A stretch of 64,000 nucleotides of DNA from positions 93,904 through 157,903 of the forward strand of contig DATASQ010000052.1 in assembly GCA_036269135.1 (NCBI GenBank), given 5' to 3'. The stretch's first letter is position 1; every line of letters starts with the position of its first letter. Source of the stretch: Palsa-343 sp036269135 (lineage in GTDB: Bacteria; Acidobacteriota; Terriglobia; Terriglobales; Acidobacteriaceae). The position numbers and the translations under genes were made by a program. Shown piece by piece: positions 26,778 through 34,985 of this stretch. Below the pieces are notes generated by a model. That model made no database searches, was not told the DNA's origin, and saw only the letters and a list, made by a program, of their open reading frames with translations.

Positions 26778-27626
26778 CTAGTGTGCGGGGGAATTCGAGG
26801 GGTGGCTGGAACGGGAGGAGGCCGCGTCCTGCGCGGCGAGCCGGTCGACCTTCTGCCGGTGCTTGCGGACGTAGTGAGCGGCGATATCGGGATAGAACTC
26901 CCGGATGGAGGAGAACATAACGTCGCGCATGACGGAGTAGCCGAACTTGGTGGCGAGGACCCCGAAGGTGGCGGCGCTGGACGGGTAGTAATAGCGGGAG
27001 ACGTATTGGGTGGCGGCCTTGGCGCCAAGACCGGCGATGTTGGGGGTGGACCGTCCGCCGTAGGTGCGGGCGATGGCCTGGCGGTCGATGACATAAAGGG
27101 TGCGGGCCACGAAACTGTGGCCGGCGCCGAGCGCGTAGTAACGGGTGTCTTCGTGGAGAAGGCTGGAGAGCAGAAAGGCGGAGAGGTAGGTGTTGTCGCT
27201 CTTGTCGAGGAAGCCGCGCCAGGTGTAGGCGTAGAACCCGTCGGCCCCTTTGCCGAGGCCGGGGTGCTGGTTCAGGCCTTCGGCGGTCAGGGACGTGAGC
27301 CCGAGGAAGATGAACGAGGAGTAGTCGGTGGCCTGGTGGGTGGCGACGGTGAAGTTGTATTTCCACCCCGGAGGATGAGGCGTGGAGCCGCCGGAGACGG
27401 TGCGGAAATTCGGCATGAAGCCGAGGATGCGCTTCGGCTGCTGGCGTTCGAGGGGGATGGGGTGACCGGCCGCGTCGAGGGGCATGGGGCGCGGAGCGGG
27501 CTTCGGTCCGGACTGGGCAGGGACTCCGGTTGAGGACGACTGGACGGCGGGCGAAGCCGTGCCGCTCTGCTGGGCATGAGCCGCGGAGAAAAAAGCCAGG
27601 AGGAGAAAGGGGACCACCAAACGCAA
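26778..27626 (-). CDS. Exported protein of an unnamed acidobacterial family (QPKRILG family), copy 1
   Basis: About 282 residues. The TTG at 27626 follows AAGGA and starts a signal peptide ending SAAHAQ; the longest frame adds 11 codons with another TTG. A Pro/Ser-rich spacer leads to the family mark QQPKRILGFMPNFRTVSGG (about residues 62-80). Later blocks are YSSFIFLGLTSLTAEGL, YTWRGFLDKSDNTYL, LLHEDTRYYALG, QYVSRYYYPSS and a basic end. The same blocks in the same order occur in the gene at 55785, so the two are paralogues. The mature part looks like an envelope protein with short amphipathic segments. No known domain was recognised and no function is proposed. Confidence 0.75.
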   Translation of the reverse strand: MRLVVPFLLLAFFSAAHAQQSGTASPAVQSSSTGVPAQSGPKPAPRPMPLDAAGHPIPLERQQPKRILGFMPNFRTVSGGSTPHPPGWKYNFTVATHQATDYSSFIFLGLTSLTAEGLNQHPGLGKGADGFYAYTWRGFLDKSDNTYLSAFLLSSLLHEDTRYYALGAGHSFVARTLYVIDRQAIARTYGGRSTPNIAGLGAKAATQYVSRYYYPSSAATFGVLATKFGYSVMRDVMFSSIREFYPDIAAHYVRKHRQKVDRLAAQDAASSRSSHPSNSPAH

Positions 27627-27829
27627 ATCGACCGTCCTTGTATTCAGGAGTCGAACCAAGGGAGGGCGACGACTCAGGAACTGCAGCGTTGTAGATTTCT
27701 TTTTGATTAAAACAGGAAAAGAAAGGAAAAGAGGCTAAAGGGCGTGAAAATTGATGACCCAGGTGGCCGTCAGGGTTCGCGGAGCCGGGACAGAGCATGC
27801 ATCCAACAGGGGTTGCGGAGGGGGGAACG

Positions 27830-29470
27830 ATGAGAAAGCGCTGGGTTCGGGTTGTGCTGGCGGTGGTCGTCCTGCTGGCGGCGGCGGTGCTGGTGGTGCC
27901 GCTGTTTGTGAATGCGGATGCGTTTCGGCCGGAGCTGGAAAGCCAGATGTCCGGCGCGCTGGGACGGAAGGTGACGCTGGGGCACCTGAGCTTCTCGTTA
28001 TGGTCGGGGAGCCTGGTGGCGAAGAACGTGGCGGTGGCGGACGATCCTGCGTTCGGCGCGAGCCCGTTTTTCGAGGCGAAGTCGCTGCGGATCGGGGTCA
28101 ACGTGGGAGCTTTTTTATTCCATCACCAGATGCAGGTGACGAAGTTCGTGGCCCAGAGCCCGGAGGTGCAGCTGATCTCGGGGAAGAACGGGACCTGGAA
28201 TTTCTCGAGCCTGGCGCGTGGCGCCGGACCGGGCAGCGGGGCGAACGGCGGCGCGGGTGGGAGCGGTGCGCCGCAGGTGACGGTGGGGAAGTTTGAGATC
28301 AGCAACGGGAGCGTGGTGGTGTCGTCGGTGCCGGCGACGGGCAAGCCCTTCACCTACAGCGACGTAGATGTGATGGTCGAGAACGTGGGCGTGACGAAGG
28401 CGATGCCCTTCACGGTGTCGGCAAAGCTGCCGGGGAAGGGCACGGTGTCGCTCAGGGGAACCGCGGGGCCGGTGAACCAGCAGAACGCCGAGGCAACGCC
28501 ATTGCAGGCGAGTCTGACGGTCGAGGATTTCGATCCTGTGGCTTCGGGCGTGCTGCCGGCGAGTGAGGGCGTGGGCACGGTGGCCGACGTGACGGCCCAG
28601 ATGCAGTCCAATGGAGGCACGCTGACGAGCACGGGGAAGATTACGGCGACGCATCTGCTGTTGTCGCGGGGCGGGACGCCGGCGGCGCAGCCGGTGGACG
28701 TCGATTATGCGGTCAGCTACGACCTGCAGAGCCAAACCGGGACGGTGAAGGACATCGCGGTGCATGCGGGTCCGGCGGCCGCGCACATGACGGGGACGTT
28801 CCAGACGGCGGCCGAAGAGACGGTGCTGAATCTGCAGGTAGCGGCTCCCAATCTGCCGGTGGACGCGGTGGAGAATCTGCTGCCGGCCATCGGGATTCGG
28901 CTGCCGAGCGGCTCGCAGCTGAAGGGCGGGACCCTGACCGCGCAGCTGGCGATTACGGGAACGGCGAAGGCTCCGGAGATCAAGGGCCCGGTGCAGGTGG
29001 CGAACACGGACCTGGAGGGCTTCAACCTGGCGCAGAAAGTCGCGGGGCTGAACGTTCCAGGGACTTCCGGGAATGCGACGGCGATTCAGACGCTGCAGGC
29101 GGATGTGGATTCGACGGTGCCGCAGACCACGCTGACGAATATCGTTGCCGATGTGCCGGCGATTGGATCGGCGACCGGCCAGGGAACCGTGACGGCGGCG
29201 GGCGCGCTGAATTTCCAGCTGGTGGCGACAATGAAGGGCGGCGTGGCGACGATGGCGAGCGCGGCGGCCTCGGCGCTGGGCGGGATTGCCGGCGGCCTGC
29301 TGCATTCTGCGGTGAGCAGCGGCGTGCCGCTGACGATTACGGGGACGACCGCGAATCCGGTGATCCGCGCCGACCTGACGAAGATGATGAAGGGCGGTCT
29401 GCCGGGCAACAAGCCGGGACAGAAGAAGGGCGCGGGCAGCGTGTTGAAGGGATTGCTGGGACCGGGGTGA
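27830..29470 (+). CDS. AsmA family inner-membrane-anchored protein
   Basis: 546 residues from the ATG behind GGAGGGGGGAACG (the longest frame adds 11 codons). An N-terminal membrane anchor (VLAVVVLLAAAVLVVPLFV) is followed by the AsmA signature: NADAFRPELESQMSGALGRK, VTLGHLSFSLWSGSLVAKNV, FFEAKSLRIGVNVGAFLFHH, then FVAQSPEVQLISGKNGTWNF. A Gly-rich linker and long beta-rich repeats follow, ending in a DUF490/AsmA-C-like part (GTTANPVIRADL) and a Lys/Gly tail. AsmA-like proteins form periplasmic bridges implicated in phospholipid transport and outer-membrane homeostasis. The gene stands just upstream of the VWFA-related-like gene. Confidence 0.85.
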   Translation: MRKRWVRVVLAVVVLLAAAVLVVPLFVNADAFRPELESQMSGALGRKVTLGHLSFSLWSGSLVAKNVAVADDPAFGASPFFEAKSLRIGVNVGAFLFHHQMQVTKFVAQSPEVQLISGKNGTWNFSSLARGAGPGSGANGGAGGSGAPQVTVGKFEISNGSVVVSSVPATGKPFTYSDVDVMVENVGVTKAMPFTVSAKLPGKGTVSLRGTAGPVNQQNAEATPLQASLTVEDFDPVASGVLPASEGVGTVADVTAQMQSNGGTLTSTGKITATHLLLSRGGTPAAQPVDVDYAVSYDLQSQTGTVKDIAVHAGPAAAHMTGTFQTAAEETVLNLQVAAPNLPVDAVENLLPAIGIRLPSGSQLKGGTLTAQLAITGTAKAPEIKGPVQVANTDLEGFNLAQKVAGLNVPGTSGNATAIQTLQADVDSTVPQTTLTNIVADVPAIGSATGQGTVTAAGALNFQLVATMKGGVATMASAAASALGGIAGGLLHSAVSSGVPLTITGTTANPVIRADLTKMMKGGLPGNKPGQKKGAGSVLKGLLGPG

Positions 29471-29474
29471 GGCA

Positions 29475-29525
29475 GGGTGCAGCGGACAGGTTGCAGGTTA
29501 CAGGTTGCGGGTTACCGGTTACCGA
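29475..29525. repeat. Short quasi-tandem repeat (GGTTACAGGTT type)
   Basis: Imperfect units of CAGGTTACAGGTTGCGGGTTACCGG follow directly after the AsmA gene. The same unit type recurs at 42018-42090. It extends the open frame of the next gene with residues such as CRLQVAGYRLP, which are probably not translated. Confidence 0.75.
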
Positions 29526-29632
29526 CGGTGGGCGCGCTGCTGAACGGGCTGGCTGGTTCTGCTTGTGTCGCTGCGGATGCGCTGACTGGGAGAGTAAGCT
29601 GGTTTCCGACGGATGCCCGGTGGGCTCAGAGG

Positions 29633-31729
29633 ATGAGGCTATTTATTCCAGAGGCGGTGCTGTCCGCGGGTCTCATGGCGACGCTGATTTTCGGCGGCGC
29701 CTCTGCGCGGGCGCAGAATGCGTCAGGGCCGCAAAATGCGATGCCGCTGCGGCCGTCCACCGTCTACCACCCGGCAGCCCCGAGCGCGGCGGAGCGTTCG
29801 ACCTATCGGGAACTGGATCTGCTGCGGCGCGATGGATTTGCGGGGGCGACGCAGGCAACCGTCACGGTCAGAGTCGTCGATAAGAAAGGCAACACGGCGG
29901 GCGACCTGCGGCCTGACGATTTCGCGCTGATCGTGAATGGGACGCGACGAGCGTTTCGACTCCATGTTCCGATTGCGGGCGCGCCCACGGTTCCACCCAT
30001 CGTGCTGCTGGTATTTCCGCCCAATCAGCCGCTGGTGCATCACATGGGCGCCGAGCAGGCGATCCGGTACTTCTCGCGGCAGGCGAAGGAGCAACTTTCC
30101 TGGAAAGTGGGCACGTTCGACGCGAATGGGAAGTTTGCCCCCTTTACCGATTCGCGCTCGGCGCTGCTGGCAAGGCTGAATGAGATCGATCGCACAAAGG
30201 AGCCGTTTGAGTATGCGGGGGACGGCATGCCGGGCAACATCCGCATGGAAAGCGGCTGGCTGACCCAGGCGGACGAAACGATTGGGCTAATGCAGCGGTA
30301 TGCCGGACCGAAGCTGATTTTGGCGATGAATCCGTCCGCCGACTGGTCGTTTGGATTGAACGATCCTTCGATGGCGCAGGATGGTCCTGAGGCGCTGATG
30401 TCGGCAGCCGGATTCGTCGGCGGCCACATCTTCGTCGATGATGTGTCGGGGCCCGGCGTTGTGATTCCCGGCGGCGAGGCGGCCGACACAGCTGCCACGT
30501 GGGGAACGGTTCCTTCGTACCACGCCCAGGTGAGCCCGAGGCAGATGGCGCAACTCAACTACTTTGCCTATCGCACCTCACAAATGATGCAGGCCGGCGA
30601 GGACACCCAGGGCGGCTTCGCTAATTCGCTCGATAAGCTGGCGGCGCAGATGAATCGCGAGGTGACGGGCAATTACCTGCTGGACTTCGATCTGACCGCG
30701 GAGGACCGGGACCGGGGAGCCCCCGACGTAAGTGTGCAGCTGGCACGGCGCCCTCTGCGCCTGAATATTCTGGATGTTGTTCCCATAGGAGTGGAGCCGG
30801 GTTCGGCGGAGGCCGGCACCGGGCGCAGGCTGGCCTTGCTGCTGCGCGAGGCGACCGCCGGGCATGTGCGATCGCCGGAGTTCAGAATCTTCCAGCATGT
30901 CGATCATTTTCCCGTCCACGAAGGACTGAAGCCGGATTTGCCGATGGGCGGCGCGGTGGCGTGGACCGGCGCTGGGCCGGCGCCCGCCGAAATTCAAATT
31001 GTGGATTCCGTGGAAGATGCGAACTTCTCGACCGTGCTGCTGCAGCGGGAAATGACGGCACATTGGGACGGTCGCAGCTTCGCCTGGGAGCACGACGGCC
31101 AGCTGGAGCCCGGGGAATATATCTGGCGCACCGGTGTGTACGACGGGAGGGGCACGATTCTGGCGGCGGCGGAAGAAAAGATCGATGTCGAGTTCCCGCA
31201 TGCGAGTGCGCTTGCGATGAGCAGTCTGGTCTTTGGCAGGAGCTGCGAAACGGGTCCCTCGGCCAGCGGGTTGCAGCGGCGGCCCGCACCCGGAACGGGG
31301 CCGGAGGGACCGCATCCGGTGATCGATCCGATGCGGGCAATGCATTGCCGGATCAAGCTGGACGCTACGGACAGCCTGCTGCCGAGCGATCGGCTGCTGG
31401 CGTTTGTACGCATCTATCCCGACGATAAGCTCGGCCGGCGGGATCCCGGGCAGTGGCGAGCGACGTATCGGCTGCAGTCCGCGTCCGGCGCGGTGGAAAC
31501 GCAACGGGAGATTCCCTTCACGCTCGACTCCGGCTCCGGGTATGTGGCTTTTGCGCAGATGCCGCTGGAAGAGATCGCCGGCGCGGCGGGGAGACATACG
31601 CTGGAGGTCGTGGTACGCGGACCGGGGATTCGCGGAGAGCTGAAGGAGATGCGGTCGATCTTTATTGGGGCGCGGGGACCGGAGAGTAGCGCGCAGGCGC
31701 AGGCCACGCCGGTGGTGCGGGTGCAATGA
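29633..31729 (+). CDS. Exported VWFA-related-like protein
   Basis: About 698 residues from the ATG that starts MRLFIPEAVLSAGLMATLIF, a signal peptide ending ARAQ. The longest frame begins upstream inside a repeat. The mature part opens with TVTVRVVDKKGNTAGDLRPD then DFALIVNGTRRAFRLHVP, the layout of acidobacterial VWFA-related proteins (TIGR03436): a 'DxxG..v..L..dDF.v..nG' beta domain before an integrin-like Rossmann domain. Here the Rossmann part (PPIVLLVFPPNQPLVHHMG) lacks the usual DxSxS metal motif, so metal-dependent adhesion is doubtful. About 300 residues of beta-rich sequence follow. The family assignment is tentative. Confidence 0.6.
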   Translation: MRLFIPEAVLSAGLMATLIFGGASARAQNASGPQNAMPLRPSTVYHPAAPSAAERSTYRELDLLRRDGFAGATQATVTVRVVDKKGNTAGDLRPDDFALIVNGTRRAFRLHVPIAGAPTVPPIVLLVFPPNQPLVHHMGAEQAIRYFSRQAKEQLSWKVGTFDANGKFAPFTDSRSALLARLNEIDRTKEPFEYAGDGMPGNIRMESGWLTQADETIGLMQRYAGPKLILAMNPSADWSFGLNDPSMAQDGPEALMSAAGFVGGHIFVDDVSGPGVVIPGGEAADTAATWGTVPSYHAQVSPRQMAQLNYFAYRTSQMMQAGEDTQGGFANSLDKLAAQMNREVTGNYLLDFDLTAEDRDRGAPDVSVQLARRPLRLNILDVVPIGVEPGSAEAGTGRRLALLLREATAGHVRSPEFRIFQHVDHFPVHEGLKPDLPMGGAVAWTGAGPAPAEIQIVDSVEDANFSTVLLQREMTAHWDGRSFAWEHDGQLEPGEYIWRTGVYDGRGTILAAAEEKIDVEFPHASALAMSSLVFGRSCETGPSASGLQRRPAPGTGPEGPHPVIDPMRAMHCRIKLDATDSLLPSDRLLAFVRIYPDDKLGRRDPGQWRATYRLQSASGAVETQREIPFTLDSGSGYVAFAQMPLEEIAGAAGRHTLEVVVRGPGIRGELKEMRSIFIGARGPESSAQAQATPVVRVQ

Positions 31730-31765
31730 GGATGGCGCAGGCAGAATAAGGCGCCGGGATCGGTA

Positions 31766-33343
31766 TCAGCTGCGGTTACGTTCGGCGATGGGCAGGCGGA
31801 TTTCGGCGCGGCAGCCTTGCTGGCCTTGCCGGTTGCGGAGGTCGATGGAGCCGCCGTGCGCTTCCACGATCTGGCGGGCTAACGCGAGTCCGACGCCTGT
31901 GCCGGATTTTTTGGTCGTGTAGAGCGGCACGAAGAGGTTGTCCGGATTGGCCAGGCCGGGCCCGTTGTCGTCGATGGCAATGCAGACGAGGCCGTCTTCT
32001 TCGAGGGCGCGGACGGCGACTTCCGGGACGCATCGGGATCGAGAAAAAGCAGGCCCTTCGGCTTCGCTCGGGATGACCATTGTGGGGTCGGTGGGGACGA
32101 GGCGGTCGTGGTCCGCCAGATGCCTGGGGGCCTGGTCCTCGTCGAGGCAGATGGTCGCGGCTTCGACGGCGTTGCGCACGAGGTTGATGAGGAGCTGCTC
32201 GATCTGGTCGGGGTCGGCGAGGAGATCGACGTCGGGGGCGCCGAGGAAGCGGACGTCAAGACGGATTTCGAGGCTGATGACGCGCTCCAGCAGAGACACG
32301 AGCGGCACGCGCTTGAGGAGGGGCGCGGGGAGCTGGGCGAGCTGGCGGTAAGCCTGCACGAATCGATTGAGCGACTCGGCGCGGTTTTCGATGACGGAGA
32401 GGCCGCGCTGCAGGTCGCGCTGCAGCACGGCCATGGCCGGTGCGAGAGGCGGCGGCGGCTCGCTGGCCGCATCGGCATGCGGTTCGGAGCCGTTGCCGGT
32501 CTTCGGCAGGATGCGCGAGCGAAGGCTGCCGGCGATGGATTTGATGGGCGTGAGGGAATTAGAAATTTCGTGGCCGATGACGCGGATAAGGCGGCGCCAC
32601 GCGAGGCGCTCTTCTTCGCGCAGGGCCGCGCTGACGTCGGAGAGGACGACCAGCGTGTGCGGGACGCCGCGCTGGCGGAAGGTGCCGCGGCGGATCATCC
32701 AGCGGGCCGACTGTTCAACGCCGGGGCGCGCGGCCGGGCCCGGGGCGTCAAGCTGGATGATGGTTTCGGCGGGGGCTTCCGTCGGCTCGCCGAGAAGGCT
32801 GGCGAGGTTGAGGTCGCCGGCGGTTTTGCCCAGATCCTTAGCGGGCTGGAGGCGGAAGACGCGCTCGGCGGCGGGGTTGAGGAGGCGCAGGCGCGCGTCC
32901 TGATCGAAGGCCAGAACGGGGGCGTCCATTTCGGCGATGACGCGGCGGAGGAGGGCGACGGCTTCGAGCGAAGCGACGCGCTGCGTCTGGAGCGTGTCGG
33001 CGAGGGCATTGATTTCGAGGGAGAGCTGGCCGAGGGCATCGTCGCGGGAGGCGCCGCGGGCGCGGAAGGAGTAATCCTCTTCGCGCAGGGCAGCGACGAC
33101 GTTGGCGAGGGTCTGGATGGGGCGGACGGCCTCTTCAATGAAGGCGGCGAAGACCAGCAGCAGGACCAGCGTGAGGATGGCCAGGGTGGCGACGAGGGGT
33201 CCGGTGGAGACGTGGAGGAGGGCGAGGAGCGCGGCGGCGAGCGCAATGACGGCGAGGGCGCCGAGGGTGCAGAAGATGCGCAGGCGCGCCTCGAACGAGA
33301 GGCTCTGGCGTGTGGGCTTGCGCGAGGTGGGGCGGTGAGGCAT
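31766..33343 (-). CDS. Sensor histidine kinase, NtrY-like, with repeat-derived insertion
   Basis: A 525-residue kinase from ATG 33343; a GTG eight codons earlier lies in a repeat. Two membrane segments (about 22-70), HAMP (to about 120), a PAS domain (about 125-235), the dimerisation helix with the phospho-His in VIGHEISNSLTPIKSIA (about residue 257), then a HATPase domain with N box NLVRNAVEAA, G1 DNGPGL and G2 GTGVGLALA. Between N box and G1 sits about 35 extra residues including MVIPSEAEGPAFSRSR, encoded by a dispersed repeat. It follows the NtrC-type regulator and efflux genes, so they probably form one regulatory unit. Confidence 0.9.
   Translation of the reverse strand: MPHRPTSRKPTRQSLSFEARLRIFCTLGALAVIALAAALLALLHVSTGPLVATLAILTLVLLLVFAAFIEEAVRPIQTLANVVAALREEDYSFRARGASRDDALGQLSLEINALADTLQTQRVASLEAVALLRRVIAEMDAPVLAFDQDARLRLLNPAAERVFRLQPAKDLGKTAGDLNLASLLGEPTEAPAETIIQLDAPGPAARPGVEQSARWMIRRGTFRQRGVPHTLVVLSDVSAALREEERLAWRRLIRVIGHEISNSLTPIKSIAGSLRSRILPKTGNGSEPHADAASEPPPPLAPAMAVLQRDLQRGLSVIENRAESLNRFVQAYRQLAQLPAPLLKRVPLVSLLERVISLEIRLDVRFLGAPDVDLLADPDQIEQLLINLVRNAVEAATICLDEDQAPRHLADHDRLVPTDPTMVIPSEAEGPAFSRSRCVPEVAVRALEEDGLVCIAIDDNGPGLANPDNLFVPLYTTKKSGTGVGLALARQIVEAHGGSIDLRNRQGQQGCRAEIRLPIAERNRS
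32035..32090. repeat. Dispersed repeat inside the histidine kinase gene
   Basis: The plus strand reads CTTCGGCTTCGCTCGGGATGA near 32063-32080, the core of the dispersed family that otherwise lies between genes. Here it is in frame within the ATPase domain of the kinase and adds a PSEAEGPAFS peptide. Confidence 0.8.
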
Positions 33344-33477
33344 GTCAGGGCACAGAGTACAGGGCACAGAGTATAAGGCTCAGAACGCAGGGCACCGGGG
33401 AAGAGCGCCGCGTGTGCACCGCAGGGGACAAGGAGATGCGCGAAGGGTGCGGATTGATAACGATGTGCGCCGTAGCG

Positions 33478-34881
33478 CTAGATGCCATACTTTTCCATCC
33501 GCCGGTAGAGCGCGCCCCGGCTGAGGCCGAGGGCTTCTGCCGCCTGGCTCACGTTGCCGTTGCAGCGCGAGAGGGCTTTGCGGATGAGGATACTCTCGAC
33601 CGACTCGAGGGACATCTCTTCAAGGGCCTGGGTGGAGACGCGGGCCGGGGAGAGGCCGAGGTCGGAGACTTCGATGATGTCCTCGCGGGCCATGAGGACC
33701 GCGCGCTCGATGGTGTGGTCGAGCTCGCGTACGTTGCCGGGCCACGCGTAGTGGAGCATCAGTTCCATGGCCGGCGGGTCGATGCCGGAGACGGGCTTGC
33801 GATAGCGCTGCGAGTAGCGGGCGAGGAAGTGCGCGGCCAGAGCGGGGATGTCCTCGCGACGTTCGCGCAGCGGCGGCAGGTGGATCTCGACGGTATTGAG
33901 GCGGAAGAGGAGGTCGGCGCGGAAGCGGCCTTCGTCCACTTCTTTGCGGAGGTCGGCGTTGGTGGCCGAGATGACGCGCACGTTGACGCGCTTGGTTTTC
34001 GAGGAGCCGACGCGCTCCATCTCGCCGGTTTCGAGAACGCGGAGCAGCTTGGCCTGCTGGCGCGGGGGCACGTTGGCGATCTCGTCGAGAAAGAGGGTTC
34101 CGCCTTCGGCCAGCTCGAAGCGCCCGATGCGCTCGGTGCGCGCGTCGGTGAATGCGCCTTTCACGTGGCCGAAGAGCTCCGACTCGAAGGTGCCTTCGGG
34201 CAGGGCGCCGGTATTAACGGCGACCAGCGAGCGCGTGGCGCGAGAGGAGAGAGCGTGGAGGGTCTGGGCGACGACTTCTTTACCCGTCCCGTGCTCGCCC
34301 GTGATCAGCACGCTGGCGTCGGAGGGTCCGATGCGGGTGATGGTGGCAAGGACGGGCTGCATCGCCGCCGCGGTGGCGATCATCTCGGGGAGATTCTGTG
34401 CGCGGAGGAGGCGGTTTTCGGCTTCGGCGCGCGTGGCGCGGCGGACCGCGTTGTTGAGCTCGATCTGCGTATGCAGGACGGTCAGGAGGCGGGCGTTGTC
34501 CCAGGGTTTCTGGATGAAGTCGTTGGCGCCGCGGTGCATGGCTTCGACGGCGAGCTCGACGTTGGCCCAGGCGGTCATGACGATGACGGGGAGGTGCGCC
34601 TCGCGGGAGCGGATCTCGGAGAGCAGGTCGAGGCCTTCGCGGCCGGAGGTGGTGTCGCGCGTGTAGTTCAGGTCGAGGAGGAGCGCGTCGTAGGTGCCGC
34701 ACTTGAGCGCGTCGAGGACCATATACGGCGAGGTGGCCTTCTCGATGCGATAGCCTTCGGGCTCGAGGAGGAGCTCGAGAGCGTCAAGGATGTGGGGCTG
34801 GTCGTCGGCGATGAGAATGCAGGACGGCAGCTTGCCGCTGGCGCTGTCGGTGGGGACGGGTTGGGCGGCGGCGCTGGACAT
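33478..34881 (-). CDS. NtrC-family sigma-54-dependent response regulator
   Basis: 467 residues. The receiver (about 20-135) has the acid pair D26-D27, phospho-acceptor D70 (ALLLDLNY) and K125. The AAA+ domain has Walker A GEHGTGKE (195-202), sigma-54 loop GAFTDA (242-247, usual form GAFTGA), Walker B GGTLFLDEI and the R-finger region FRADLLFRLN. A Fis-type helix-turn-helix ends the protein (GNVSQAAEALGLSRGALYRR). It activates RpoN promoters after phosphorylation, presumably by the adjacent kinase. Asp for the last Gly of the loop is a known natural variant. The gene follows the TolC-like gene and precedes the kinase, with repeats filling both gaps. Confidence 0.94.
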   Translation of the reverse strand: MSSAAAQPVPTDSASGKLPSCILIADDQPHILDALELLLEPEGYRIEKATSPYMVLDALKCGTYDALLLDLNYTRDTTSGREGLDLLSEIRSREAHLPVIVMTAWANVELAVEAMHRGANDFIQKPWDNARLLTVLHTQIELNNAVRRATRAEAENRLLRAQNLPEMIATAAAMQPVLATITRIGPSDASVLITGEHGTGKEVVAQTLHALSSRATRSLVAVNTGALPEGTFESELFGHVKGAFTDARTERIGRFELAEGGTLFLDEIANVPPRQQAKLLRVLETGEMERVGSSKTKRVNVRVISATNADLRKEVDEGRFRADLLFRLNTVEIHLPPLRERREDIPALAAHFLARYSQRYRKPVSGIDPPAMELMLHYAWPGNVRELDHTIERAVLMAREDIIEVSDLGLSPARVSTQALEEMSLESVESILIRKALSRCNGNVSQAAEALGLSRGALYRRMEKYGI

Positions 34882-34886
34882 AGCCT

Positions 34887-34980
34887 TTAGCTCTTAGCTA
34901 CTAGCTGTTAGCTGGTCTTCCTGGCGAAGTGCGGTCAGCGAAAAATCCGATAGCTAAAAGCTATCAGCTAATAGCTCGCT
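34887..34980. repeat. Inverted and tandem AGCTATTAGCT-type repeat
   Basis: The gap between the tolC-like gene and the regulator gene holds units of TAGCTCTTAGCTACTAGCTG near 34888 and, inverted, AGCTAAAAGCTATCAGCTAATAGCT at 34952-34976. The two arms could fold into a long imperfect hairpin. Confidence 0.8.
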
Positions 34981-34985
34981 TCTCA

